This document shows positions 25,972 through 34,919 of a stretch of 64,000 nt of DNA, in pieces (position 1 is the stretch's first letter; each line of letters begins with the position of its first letter). Under the pieces are notes generated by a model. That model saw only the letters and a list, made by a program, of their open reading frames with translations, was not told the origin of the DNA and searched no databases. The DNA lies in contig WGMM01000026.1 in NCBI GenBank assembly GCA_016125085.1, positions 124,001 to 188,000 of the forward strand, given 5' to 3'. The position numbers and the translations under genes were made by a program. The DNA is from a bacterium. GTDB lineage: Bacteria > Planctomycetota > Planctomycetia > Isosphaerales > Isosphaeraceae.

Positions 25972-28388
25972 GGGCGGGTGACCTTCAATTCGACCGGAAT
26001 GCGTTCTTTCGCCGGCGGCAGGCAGAACTGATCCGTGCAGACCTGGTAATCCACGACGAGGACGATCGAAATCTTGCCCGCAGGGGTGTCGACAGGCACT
26101 TCCAGCCGTGCTTTCAATGCGGCCTCTTTTTCATAAACCGCAACGGGTTCGAGACCTGTGGACGAAAGCTGTTTCGGCTTGCCTTCCGGATACTCGACCC
26201 CCAGGAGCCGGACCGGCCCAGAGGCCGATTCGTCCAGCCGCAGCTCGGTAGGCTTTGCCGAATCGTCCGTGGGAGGATTGGCGTAAGTATGATAACCGTC
26301 ATTGATTACGAGATTGACCGTCACAATGACGGACTTCCCGGCGACCACTTCCACTGGAGTTTCCCCGGCGATCGCGGCTTTCACCGGTTTCGGCTTCTTG
26401 CGTGCGGGTTTCGAGTCGTCGGAAGTCGCACTTTCCGGCTTCGAACCCGCTTCAGCGGCCAGAGCCGGTTTGGCCTGAAGTTTCGCGGCGGCACGCACGA
26501 AACTCAGGACGGAGTCGGGAGACGTCGTGAAGTAACCTGATGCGGCATCGACACTTCGACGCGCCGCTGCGGCAAATCGTTCGTCCTTCGTCCTTTCTGC
26601 CAGCTCGATGAGAACAAGAGTGGCGATCCCCGCGGGGCTCGGCAATGCGCTATCGAACCAGTTACGAGGCCTGACGAACAGGTCTGTGGAGCCTTCGACC
26701 GTTTCGAAAAATCCGCCGTTTTTCTTGTCTTCGAAGTGGTCGATCATTTCGATGGCGAGTTTGCGGCCTTCTTCCAGCCACTTCGTATCTCCGGACGCCG
26801 CATGCAATTTCAGCAGGCCATCGACGAAATAGGCGTAGTCTTCGAGAAACGGGCCATCGGGCGAGATCACGTCGCCTCGGGATACATGGGCAAGTCCCGA
26901 GGAACGCACATGGCGGTCGAGCAGGAACCGGGCGGCGGATTCGGCCAATTTCAGGGCTTCAGGGTTTTTCGCGAGCCTGGCCGCGTCCGCCAGGCCGCCG
27001 ATCGCCAGACCATTCCACGAGGTCAGGCACTTGTCGTCCTTGAACGGCTGTTTGCGGCGATTGCGAATTTCGAGCAGTTTTTGCCGGATGGGAACGAGCC
27101 GGGTGCGGATCTCAGGTTCCGTCAGCTTGTTTTCTTCAGTCAGACTCGGCCAGCGCTCGGCGATCGCCAGGATATGATCCCGATTCTCGAAGTTCGGAGG
27201 CAGTTTCACCCCGTAGACCCAGAGAAAGAGATCGGCATCGGCCATGCCTTCGACTGCTTCCGTAACTTCTGATTTTGTCCAGAGATAAGTCAGACCTTCC
27301 TGGCCCTCCGTGTCGGCGTCGAGCGACGAATCGAAGCCTCCCTGCAGCTGAGTCATCGTCGTTTTCAGAAACGTTACCGTATCCTGAACTTCGGCCTGCC
27401 AGCGCGGGTCGCCGGTGCGGGCGAACGCCGTGGCCGTGACTGTCAGCCACAAGGCGTTGTCATACAACATCTTTTCGAAGTGCGGAACGGTCCAGTACCG
27501 GTCGGTCGAATAGCGGTGAATGCCGCCTGCGAGGTGGTCCCGGATCCCACCCCGGGCGATGTTGTCCATGGTCGTCAGGGCCATTTCATGGGCCTGCATG
27601 GCTTTCGAGGCATCGCCGAGCACAGCGGGGTTTTCGGCCATCTCCCAGAGAAACATCAGAATCGAAGGCTCCGGAAATTTCGGCGCTTTAGGCTGACGTG
27701 AAGTGGAGCCGAATCCGCCGTAATTCGGGTCGAACTGGTCGGCGAGTTCCTGAAGGGTATGAGCTGCGAGGTCTTTACGAACGGGGCCACGGCGGAACAG
27801 GCCTGCTTCGGCAGCGGCGAGCCTGCGGGCGGCTGTGGCGAGGTTCGATGCGTCGCGTTCCAACTCGGCCCGGTTGTCGCGCCAGGCTGCTCGCACACGG
27901 GCGATCAAAGTAGCGAAGCCCTCGTCTCCGTCCTTGTCACGTGGCGGCATGTAGGTCATGCCGAAGAACGGGCGTCCGTCGGGCATGAGGATCATGTTCA
28001 TGGGCCAGCCGCCACCGCCGCTGAAAGACTGAAGCGCAGCCATATAGACGGCATCGACATCCGGGCGTTCCTCGCGGTCGACCTTCACGCAGACGAACGC
28101 ATCGTTCATGAGAGCCGCGATCGAGGCGTCGGAGAAGCTCTCCTTCTCCATGACGTGGCACCAGTGGCATGCCGCGTAGCCGACCGAAAGGAAGATCGGC
28201 TTGTTTTCCTTCTTCGCGCGTTCGAAGGCCTCCGGTCCCCACGGATACCAGTCAACCGGGTTGTGCGCATGCTGCAGAAGATAAGGGCTGGCCGACCTGG
28301 CCAGCCGGTTCGCGGGCTTCGCGGCTTCCTGAGCGGCCACTGGAACGAAAGCGGCCAGAGCCAGAATCAGGGGAATCGTTCGGATCAT
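25968..28388 (-). CDS. Exported DUF255 (YyaL/SSP411-type) protein fused to a DsbD-N-like domain
   Basis: An 806-residue protein. It has a signal peptide (residues 1-19), then a thioredoxin-fold DUF255 domain ([20 protein letters not shown] and the CxxC in [11 protein letters not shown]) and a six-hairpin-like barrel of the YyaL/SSP411 type to about residue 640. A Lys/Pro linker follows. The last 120 residues have the shape of a DsbD N-terminal domain, with the cysteine pair in [19 protein letters not shown]. The fusion suggests an extracytoplasmic redox protein that could receive electrons from the DsbD-type reductase at 5.6-7.8 kb. It overlaps truB by four bases. Confidence 0.85.
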   Translation of the reverse strand: MIRTIPLILALAAFVPVAAQEAAKPANRLARSASPYLLQHAHNPVDWYPWGPEAFERAKKENKPIFLSVGYAACHWCHVMEKESFSDASIAALMNDAFVCVKVDREERPDVDAVYMAALQSFSGGGGWPMNMILMPDGRPFFGMTYMPPRDKDGDEGFATLIARVRAAWRDNRAELERDASNLATAARRLAAAEAGLFRRGPVRKDLAAHTLQELADQFDPNYGGFGSTSRQPKAPKFPEPSILMFLWEMAENPAVLGDASKAMQAHEMALTTMDNIARGGIRDHLAGGIHRYSTDRYWTVPHFEKMLYDNALWLTVTATAFARTGDPRWQAEVQDTVTFLKTTMTQLQGGFDSSLDADTEGQEGLTYLWTKSEVTEAVEGMADADLFLWVYGVKLPPNFENRDHILAIAERWPSLTEENKLTEPEIRTRLVPIRQKLLEIRNRRKQPFKDDKCLTSWNGLAIGGLADAARLAKNPEALKLAESAARFLLDRHVRSSGLAHVSRGDVISPDGPFLEDYAYFVDGLLKLHAASGDTKWLEEGRKLAIEMIDHFEDKKNGGFFETVEGSTDLFVRPRNWFDSALPSPAGIATLVLIELAERTKDERFAAAARRSVDAASGYFTTSPDSVLSFVRAAAKLQAKPALAAEAGSKPESATSDDSKPARKKPKPVKAAIAGETPVEVVAGKSVIVTVNLVINDGYHTYANPPTDDSAKPTELRLDESASGPVRLLGVEYPEGKPKQLSSTGLEPVAVYEKEAALKARLEVPVDTPAGKISIVLVVDYQVCTDQFCLPPAKERIPVELKVTRP

Positions 28389-28522
28389 GGCGAAGGAGTT
28401 CCGGTGGGCCGATCTTGAAAGATGCGAAGACGACGAGCGGTGGAGGCCGCGAGGCAGCCCCGCGATTCAGATTAAGGCAATCGACGACAGGCAGGCAAGC
28501 TGCAAGGGCTGATCCGCAAGAT

Positions 28523-29149
28523 TCAATTCCGGGAATCACGGTTCGAAGGCACTCCGACCGCTTCCCAGCGAATCGACGCCAGGTGACACAAGGCCACGGC
28601 ACAGGCATCAGCCATGTCATGCGGTTCGGGATCGGCTTCGAGTCCAAGTTGCAGACGCACGGCGATCTGCATCTGCTCCTTCGGAGCTCGGCCGCTGCCG
28701 GTCAGGAGTTTTTTGATCCGCGTGGGAGCATAGCCGCGAACGGTCACCTGGCGAAGTTGCGCGGCCAGAAGAATCACGCCCCTGGCATGGGCCATCAGAA
28801 TCGCCGTGCGCGGGTGCCGGGCGTGGGCGTGAATGCGTTCGACCGCAAGATATTGCGGCGCGTATTCGTCGATGATTTCGAGAATTCCCCGGTGGAGTTC
28901 AGCCAGGCGCAGGTCGTCGTCGTCCCGTTTTTCGGCACGCGGACGCAACACCCCGGCTTCGACCAGCCTGCCCAGAGAGGCCCCGGAGCCTGTCACCCGG
29001 TCCATGACGGCATAACCGGTGGTTCCCAGGCCGGGGTCAATTCCGAGCACCCTGCCGGGAACCCGAGCCGCAACCGCCAAAGGGAGGGCTTCGTCCTCTG
29101 ACGGGTCGGTCGATGCGGGCTTTCCGTTGGCTGACCCCATCCCAGTCAT
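28523..29149 (-). CDS. ruvC: Holliday junction resolvase RuvC
   Basis: A 208-residue endonuclease that resolves Holliday junctions with RuvAB. The four acidic catalytic residues can be placed: D38 (LGIDPGLGTTGY), E104 (AVERIHAHA), D178 and D181 (PHDMADACAVALCH). About 32 residues precede the core, longer than in E. coli, and an internal start nearer the core is possible. The usual FFxxN stretch after the glutamate is replaced by IHAHARHPRT. It lies 36 bp after cysS. ruvA and ruvB are not in the window. Confidence 0.92.
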   Translation of the reverse strand: MTGMGSANGKPASTDPSEDEALPLAVAARVPGRVLGIDPGLGTTGYAVMDRVTGSGASLGRLVEAGVLRPRAEKRDDDDLRLAELHRGILEIIDEYAPQYLAVERIHAHARHPRTAILMAHARGVILLAAQLRQVTVRGYAPTRIKKLLTGSGRAPKEQMQIAVRLQLGLEADPEPHDMADACAVALCHLASIRWEAVGVPSNRDSRN

Positions 29150-29185
29150 TGCTCCGTCCGAAAGGGATCGTGAAAGCGGGCTGAT

Positions 29186-30685
29186 TCAGTCCCGCTTCCA
29201 GGTCGTCTGTCCGCCGGGTCGATCTTCGAGAACGATCCTGAGTGCCGTCAGCCGGTCGCGAATCTGATCCGCGAGGGCGAAGTTTTTCGCTTTCCGCAAC
29301 TCGGCACGCAGGTGAAGGATCAAGTCCATCAATTCGCTGGCCAGGGCATCGTTCGCACTCGTGGCTGCCGCGGGCGGGGCTTCGAACAGGCCGAGGATCA
29401 AAGTCAGTTCACGCAGAACGACCATGCCCAGAATCCACTGATCCCGTGCCAGTGCCTGGGGTTCCGCCTGGTCAGGCCGGGCCGCGCCTTCGAGCCCGTG
29501 CTGATCGGCGAACCGGTTCAGCGTACGGACGAGTTCATAAAGCTCGGCAAGAGCGGCACCTGTATTGAAGTCGTCGTCCATGGCGTCCAGGAACACGCGG
29601 CGATGTTCGGCCACTTGCTCAAGGAAGTCGCTACCGTCGGTTCCGAAATCGCCGACTTTCGTCGGTGCCGCCAGGGTGTAGAACGACAGGCCGGACACCC
29701 TTGCGAACCGTTCGAACAAGTTGCGGAAGGCTTTCAGGCCTCGACCGATCTCTTCCAGCCGGGAGTTGCCGAAGTCGATCGGGCTGCGATAGTGGCTGGA
29801 AAGGAGCAAGCCCCGGATGACGTCGGGGTCGAACTTCTCCAGCAGATCCTTCATCAGAACGATCGTATCCGGGTCGCTCTTTGAGATCTTGCGCCCGTTT
29901 TTCGTCAGCAAGCCGTTATGCATCCAGTATTTGACGAACGGTTTCGCGTTATGGCTTTCGCTTTGGGCCAGTTCGTTTTCGTGGTGCGGGAAAACCAGAT
30001 CCAGCCCGCCCCCGTGAATATCGAAGCTGGGGCCGAGATATCGCTGGCTCATGGCCGAGCACTCGATATGCCAGCCCGGCCGGCCGGGGCCGTAGGGGCT
30101 TTCCCAGGCGGGTTCGCCCGGTTTGGAACCTTTCCAGAGGGCGAAATCGCCCGGATGCTTTTTCAGCGCCGAGGGTTCGATCCGGGCACCGCTCTTGAGT
30201 TCCTCAGGGTCACGGTGCGAGAGCTTGCCGTAATCGTCGTCGCGCGAGACATCAAAATAGACGTCGCCGCCCGACGCGTACGCATACCCCTTCTTCACAA
30301 GACCTTCCGTCATCGTCACAATCTGGCCGATGTTGTCCGTGGCTCGCGGCATATGGTCGATACCGGTGACGTTCAGCGCCTCCAGGCAGCGGATGTAGTC
30401 GGCCGTGACCGACTCGGCCAGATCCTTGACGGACGTGCCGTCCTTATTGGCCTGAACGATCAGCTTGTCGTCGACATCCGTAATGTTGACGACCCAGGTG
30501 ACCTTGTAACCCAGGTAAGTCAGGTAACGTTTGACGGTGTCGAAGATGACCGGGCCGACCATGTGGCCGATGTGACTTGCCGAATAAACGGTCGGACCGC
30601 AAACGTACATGCCGACTTTCGGGGCATCGATCGGTGCGAAGTCTTCCTTGGACTGGGTCAGCGTATTGTAAACCCGCAGCGGCAT
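29186..30685 (-). CDS. cysS: Cysteinyl-tRNA synthetase
   Basis: A 499-residue class I synthetase that charges tRNA-Cys. The HIGH motif is at residues 38-41 and the KMSKS motif appears as KISKS. The zinc ligands are C29 (VCGPT), the cysteine of WHIECSAM, and the His and Glu of FPHHENELAQ. The C-terminal helical domain ends with FALADQIRDRL, as in other bacterial enzymes. Part of the minus-strand run with ispF and ruvC. Confidence 0.97.
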   Translation of the reverse strand: MPLRVYNTLTQSKEDFAPIDAPKVGMYVCGPTVYSASHIGHMVGPVIFDTVKRYLTYLGYKVTWVVNITDVDDKLIVQANKDGTSVKDLAESVTADYIRCLEALNVTGIDHMPRATDNIGQIVTMTEGLVKKGYAYASGGDVYFDVSRDDDYGKLSHRDPEELKSGARIEPSALKKHPGDFALWKGSKPGEPAWESPYGPGRPGWHIECSAMSQRYLGPSFDIHGGGLDLVFPHHENELAQSESHNAKPFVKYWMHNGLLTKNGRKISKSDPDTIVLMKDLLEKFDPDVIRGLLLSSHYRSPIDFGNSRLEEIGRGLKAFRNLFERFARVSGLSFYTLAAPTKVGDFGTDGSDFLEQVAEHRRVFLDAMDDDFNTGAALAELYELVRTLNRFADQHGLEGAARPDQAEPQALARDQWILGMVVLRELTLILGLFEAPPAAATSANDALASELMDLILHLRAELRKAKNFALADQIRDRLTALRIVLEDRPGGQTTWKRD

Positions 30686-30758
30686 ATCTGTTCGTTCCGT
30701 TGTTCTGGGATTTTTCGTAGATTCGTGTGGTTCGGGTCGCGCCGAACGGGCGAACTGG

Positions 30759-31259
30759 TCAAACCGGCGATTTCCGATCCCTGCGGACCAGAACGACCGC
30801 TTCAGCCTGCATGGCTTCCTGACGGCCGACGGGGCCGACTTTTTCGCCAGTCTTGGCTTTGACGTTCACGCAGTCCGCATCGACAAGCAGCAGCCGGGCC
30901 AGGTTGCTTTTCATCAATGCCTTATACGGCAGAAGCTTGGGTGCCTGGGCATGCACGATGACGTCGGCGTTGACGACCGACCAGCCGTCACGTGTGACCA
31001 GATCGACGACGCCGGTCAGGAGCTTGGCGCTGTCTGCGTCCTTATAAGCCTGGTCAGTATCCGGGAAGTGTTCGCCGATATCGCCTTTGCCGGTTGCGCC
31101 CAGAAGAGCGTCGGCAACCGCGTGCAGCACGACATCCGCGTCCGAATGACCTTCGAGCCCCAGCGAATGCTCGATGCGTACGCCGGCCAGAATCAGAGCC
31201 CGGCCGGGGACCATTCTGTGCGTGTCGTGGCCGACACCGACTCGGAAATCATGGGACAT
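30759..31259 (-). CDS. ispF: 2-C-methyl-D-erythritol 2,4-cyclodiphosphate synthase
   Basis: A 166-residue enzyme of the MEP isoprenoid pathway that cyclises CDP-ME-2-phosphate with loss of CMP. Zinc ligands D12, H14 and H46 are visible in VGHDTHRM and EGHSDADVVLHA. GDIGEHFPDTD and VNVKAKTGEKVG are family motifs. ATG 31259 is chosen because homology starts there; the open frame continues to 31334. The product feeds DMAPP, which miaA (6 kb away) uses. Confidence 0.96.
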   Translation of the reverse strand: MSHDFRVGVGHDTHRMVPGRALILAGVRIEHSLGLEGHSDADVVLHAVADALLGATGKGDIGEHFPDTDQAYKDADSAKLLTGVVDLVTRDGWSVVNADVIVHAQAPKLLPYKALMKSNLARLLLVDADCVNVKAKTGEKVGPVGRQEAMQAEAVVLVRRDRKSPV

Positions 31260-31485
31260 GACGCAGAAAGACCTCGCAAGAACCGGGCCTGGCAACGATT
31301 CCTGTGTCAGGAAATCGACCGTTGGGCTGGACATACTTTATCGTGAACCGGGCCACGCGTACACGCAAATCCGGGCTGTGTCGCGAGTCGTCATGAAACC
31401 CGGGGCGCCGGCGTATTTTCGCCGCAGACGCGCCGTTCGAGTCGATCGTATGAAGCGGACACAGGATGCGCCGGGCTCATGGCAC

Positions 31486-31515
31486 GAAAAAGGGCGAGAG
31501 CGGTCGCTCTCGCCC
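31486..31515 (-). terminator. Rho-independent terminator of rpsR
   Basis: GGGCGAGAGC (31492-31501) and GCTCTCGCCC (31506-31515) make a perfect 10-bp stem with a four-base loop, followed on the minus strand by TTTTTCG. It lies 31 bp beyond rpsR and separates it from ispF. Confidence 0.9.
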
Positions 31516-31546
31516 GAAGTTCGAAGTGGATCGACTGGCTGGCTGC

Positions 31547-31789
31547 TTATTCGCCGACGTAGGGCATAAGAGCCATGACCCGTGCCCGCTTGATGGCGAG
31601 ACTGGCAGCGCGCTGGAAGGCCGCGCAATTGCCGCTACGCTTGCGGGAGAAGATCTTGTTCTGATTCGTGCAGAGCTTCTTGAGCAGTCCGACGTCCTTG
31701 AAGTCGACGAAAGTCGGACGAGGACATCCGTCCTTGGTACAGAAACGGCAGCGATTCTTGCGGTTGCGACCGAGACGTTTACGAGGCAT
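31547..31789 (-). CDS. rpsR: 30S ribosomal protein S18 with a zinc-ribbon-like N-terminus
   Basis: Eighty residues. The S18 core is clear: FVDFKDVGLLKKL, FSRKRSGNCAAFQRAASLAI and KRARVMALMPY. The first part has cysteines spaced CRFCTKDGC, making this a zinc-coordinating (C+) form. ATG 31789 has AGGAAA upstream at a suitable distance; ATG 31819 would add ten residues. The usual neighbours rpsF and rplI are absent. A terminator follows. Confidence 0.93.
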   Translation of the reverse strand: MPRKRLGRNRKNRCRFCTKDGCPRPTFVDFKDVGLLKKLCTNQNKIFSRKRSGNCAAFQRAASLAIKRARVMALMPYVGE

Positions 31790-31870
31790 ACGGGATGAGT
31801 TTCCTACACGTACGGACATGGAGCGGAAACGCAGCGCACGAGCACGACGCGTTTCGATCGGAAAGTTAGA

Positions 31871-31898
31871 TTGTTATGGCTGGGTGGCGAGATGTCAA
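31871..31898 (-). promoter_or_regulatory. Promoter of rpsR
   Basis: On the minus strand TTGACA (31893-31898), 16 bases, TAACAA (31871-31876, within CATAACAAT). The predicted start is near 31864, 75 bases before ATG 31789. Confidence 0.6.
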
Positions 31899-31941
31899 GA
31901 CGGAACCGGCGACGGGAATACGAATTCCACCGGGATTTCCG

Positions 31942-31970
31942 TTGAAAACGTTGCCGAAGGCCGATATATT
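31942..31970 (+). promoter_or_regulatory. Promoter of rpsU
   Basis: TTGAAA (31942-31947), 17 bases, TATATT (31965-31970). The predicted start is near 31977, inside the inverted repeat, leaving a leader of about 174 bases. Confidence 0.7.
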
Positions 31971-32150
31971 ATCGTCATACGGCATCAAGTATGACGCAGG
32001 TAGCCGATCGCAGACGAACGTTCGATTGGCCTTCCCGTTGCGTTATCCCAAGTACGGAACTCCGGCGTTTCGCATCAGGCGACACAGCCTGAACGACGAC
32101 CGGGTTCCGGCGAGCGGTCACCATTTTCCGAATCCGAGAGGAGATTGTCT

Positions 32151-32339
32151 GTGGTCAAGTTGCGGGTCCGTGCGGGTGAGTCCATTCAGGAAGCCGTCCG
32201 TCGATTTCGGAAATTGTGCGAACGGAGCGGCCTGAGAAAAGAAATGCGTCGCAAGACATATTACGAAAAGCCCAGCGAGCGTCGTCGCCGCGAAGAGCTC
32301 AAGCGCCTTCGCAAAGCCCGCCAGTCCACTCGCGTCTGA
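32151..32339 (+). CDS. rpsU: 30S ribosomal protein S21
   Basis: Sixty-two residues: [20 protein letters not shown], then a highly basic helix rich in Arg and Lys ([13 protein letters not shown]), as in bacterial S21. GTG 32151 is chosen because GAGGAG ends seven bases upstream and S21 proteins start MVK; TTG 32145 is less likely. Monocistronic, with its own promoter and terminator. Confidence 0.95.
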   Translation: MVKLRVRAGESIQEAVRRFRKLCERSGLRKEMRRKTYYEKPSERRRREELKRLRKARQSTRV

Positions 32340-32379
32340 CCGGTCTCCCGACCACAACGCGGATGCTCGATCGATTCGG

Positions 32380-32413
32380 AGCCGGCAGCGGTGTTGCCGG
32401 CTTCGGTGTTTTT
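32380..32413 (+). terminator. Rho-independent terminator of rpsU
   Basis: AGCCGGCA (32380-32387) and TGCCGGCT (32395-32402) form an 8-bp GC-rich stem, followed by TTTTT at 32409-32413. It lies 41 bp after the stop. Confidence 0.7.
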
Positions 32414-32669
32414 ACAGGGCCGCTGTTCGATCTCGTCGGTATCGCCGCCCCGGTGCGACGTCGACAGGGCTTACGCCCGCACGGGAATTTTCGGCATCCC
32501 GGCGGATGACATGGCTCGACACTTCGGCGCATAATGTTCAGACAGATCGCGCGAGTCGACTTCGCCTTTGACGAGACTCGCGGCCACTTCTCGATATCGC
32601 CGGGTCAGCCGATCCCGAGACCAACGGTACCTCATCGGTTGCCGCAAGCACAGAGAAAGTCAATCTTCG
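32414..32669. other. Intergenic region after the rpsU terminator
   Basis: About 256 bases before the SEC-C protein. A frame is open from 32568 into that gene but shows no homology, and I see no clear promoter or RNA structure. Confidence 0.4.
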
Positions 32670-34919
32670 ATGGATTCCTATACCAGATGCGAATGCGGCA
32701 GCGGCGAGAAATACAAATTCTGCTGCCAGAAGGCCGAAGCCTACATCCGCAAGGTAGACCGTCAGATCGAATCGAATCTCGCGGAAGCGGCGATCGCCAC
32801 CGTTGAGGAAGGCCTCAGGAAGTACCCGGACACCCCGGCCCTGCTCATCCGTCGCGCTCTGCTTTCGGCTTCCGGCGGCGCCGACAATCAGGCGACGCGC
32901 CAGCTCGAGGCCTATCTGGCCAAACACCCGGGCCATATCGGCGTGCGCAACATGCTGATCATGATCACCTTGCGCGATGAAGGACCGGAAGTCGCGGCTC
33001 TCGAACTGCAGCGCACCGTGGGACGCCTCACGGACGAGCAGAAACACCATCTTTCACGTCTCGCCGGCCGCATCGCCGAAGCGTTCATGGACGAAGCCAG
33101 GCCCGTCGCCGGGATCGCCCACGCGACTCTTCAGCTGATTTGGGACGGCGGCCAGAACGCCAGCATCCGAACACTTCTGGAGATGCAGCAGGCCGGTCAG
33201 TTCTCGCTCTGGGAACGGAACACCTGGATGCCGGCCCCCGCATCGGATCAGGTTCCCGCCGAGATTCGCGACGACTTTTCGAAAGCCTACGACAAAGCCA
33301 TCAAAGGCGAATGGCTGGATGCCGCCGAAATCTTCGCAAGCATAGCCACCCGTGACACTTCGGCCCTCTCGTTCCGGAATCAGGGCCTCTGCATGGCGAT
33401 GATGGGCGAGAACTTCAGTGCCGTCCAGTGCCTGCGAGCTTATGTCGCGGCTCTGGGCGAGACGGAAGAAGCCGTCGATTTCGAAGTGCTCTGCCAGGAG
33501 CTCGAGCCTTCCGGAGATGAAGATCTGATCGACCGCCTTCAGCTGACCTGGCCGGTCCGCTCGGCGGATATGCTCGAAAAGGCATTGAGAGAGTCCGATC
33601 ACTTCGTCGAATTCGAGATGGACGACCAGCGTCCGGACACCCCCGAAGCGAAGGACGTCATCACGTTCGCCGTTCTCGACAGGCCGAAGCTCAAAGGCGA
33701 CGGGCCGATCGATCTGGACAAGGTCCCCCGCGTCGTCGCGACCGTGACCATGGACGAACGCAACGCCTCACTGGCCGCGCTCGACGACGGCATCCTCGAC
33801 AAGACCACCGATCTGTTCCGTGATACCGCCGACTCGGCAATCGTGCCCGCGCACCCGCGTACGAAGCACCTCGGCAAGGTCCCGCGTCAGGACCCGATGG
33901 ACAATTTCCGCTGGGTCCTGCCCGACGAGATTACGCCCGAAGCCCGCAAGGACTTCTTCGACCGTCGTTTCGTGCGTGATCTCGAAACGGTCTGGGCCGT
34001 CACTCCTCAGAAGTACCTGGGCCGTCGCACACCTGAAAAAGCCGCAGCCGCCGGCGATTCCCGCGTACCGCTGCGGGCCGCCCTGCTCCGGCTCTCCGGA
34101 TCGCAACACGGGGAGAATGCCGTCGAAGCGGTCGCCAAGCTTCGAGCCAGGCTGAACCTGCCCGAAGAACCCAGGCCCGCCGCCGAAAACGTCGAGAAAA
34201 TGCCGGTCGGAAGGCTTGCGCTGGTCGACCTGAAGAGCCTGCCCTCGGACAAGCTCGCCATCGTTTTCGAGCGGGCGATGCGTTATTTCGTCTCCGACGT
34301 CCTCAAGGCCGCCGGCGAAGAATGGCTTTCCAGGCCGGTCGTCGACGAAGCCGACGCCGCGGCCCGTCTCAAGGTTTATCTCGAACTGGCCATGGAGGCC
34401 GCCGCGCGTGGCGATCTGAAGTTCTCGCTCGATCTCATCGATCGAGGCTACGCTGAAGACAAAGTTCATACGCCCGAAATGCGGGACGCCTACTGGAGCC
34501 TCGCCAGGATCCGCAGCAAGGCCTCGCTCCTCGAACCCGCCGAATGGGTGCCGGAACTCGCGGTGCTGCTCGACAGAAAACGGGGCGATACGAAGAGCGA
34601 AGACGAAATTTCCCAACTCGTCGTGATGAGGCTCATGGAACTCGGCCTGATCCGCCTGGTGCCGCATCCGGAACGGCCTGAGCAGGTCATGATGGACACT
34701 CGAGTGCTCGAATTCCTCCTTCAGAAGTTCGGCCCGAAGATCACGACCGCCACCGGTGAACTCGGCGTATCTGCTTCGAAATCGCAGATCTGGACCCCTG
34801 GTGCGACTGGTTCCTCCGCCGGCGGCGCTGGCGGCAAGATCTGGACGCCCGGGCAATCCCCCGCAGGCTCTGGCGGATCCGAAGGGGCTGGCCCCAAACT
34901 CTTCGTTCCGGGCAAATGA
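32670..34919 (+). CDS. Large SEC-C zinc-motif, TPR-like protein
   Basis: A 749-residue cytosolic protein. Residues 6-18 are CECGSGEKYKFCC, an exact CxCx8CC SEC-C motif as at the tail of SecA, which binds zinc and contacts ribosome or SecB. Residues about 30-300 are TPR-like helical pairs. A middle domain and a helical C-terminal region follow. The last 45 residues are Gly/Ser-rich with three spaced copies of a short motif (QIWTPG, KIWTPG, KLFVPG). ATG 32670 is the only start consistent with an N-terminal SEC-C motif. The stop overlaps the next gene as ATGA. Function unknown; a role in protein quality control is only a guess. Confidence 0.8.
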   Translation: MDSYTRCECGSGEKYKFCCQKAEAYIRKVDRQIESNLAEAAIATVEEGLRKYPDTPALLIRRALLSASGGADNQATRQLEAYLAKHPGHIGVRNMLIMITLRDEGPEVAALELQRTVGRLTDEQKHHLSRLAGRIAEAFMDEARPVAGIAHATLQLIWDGGQNASIRTLLEMQQAGQFSLWERNTWMPAPASDQVPAEIRDDFSKAYDKAIKGEWLDAAEIFASIATRDTSALSFRNQGLCMAMMGENFSAVQCLRAYVAALGETEEAVDFEVLCQELEPSGDEDLIDRLQLTWPVRSADMLEKALRESDHFVEFEMDDQRPDTPEAKDVITFAVLDRPKLKGDGPIDLDKVPRVVATVTMDERNASLAALDDGILDKTTDLFRDTADSAIVPAHPRTKHLGKVPRQDPMDNFRWVLPDEITPEARKDFFDRRFVRDLETVWAVTPQKYLGRRTPEKAAAAGDSRVPLRAALLRLSGSQHGENAVEAVAKLRARLNLPEEPRPAAENVEKMPVGRLALVDLKSLPSDKLAIVFERAMRYFVSDVLKAAGEEWLSRPVVDEADAAARLKVYLELAMEAAARGDLKFSLDLIDRGYAEDKVHTPEMRDAYWSLARIRSKASLLEPAEWVPELAVLLDRKRGDTKSEDEISQLVVMRLMELGLIRLVPHPERPEQVMMDTRVLEFLLQKFGPKITTATGELGVSASKSQIWTPGATGSSAGGAGGKIWTPGQSPAGSGGSEGAGPKLFVPGK

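Larger units (their letters stand above)
31790..32150. other. Divergent control region between rpsR and rpsU
   Basis: A 361-base region holding two opposing promoters and an 8-bp inverted repeat (CGTCATAC 31973-31980, GTATGACG 31989-31996) at the predicted rpsU transcription start. The remaining roughly 150 bases are the rpsU leader. Confidence 0.6.
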
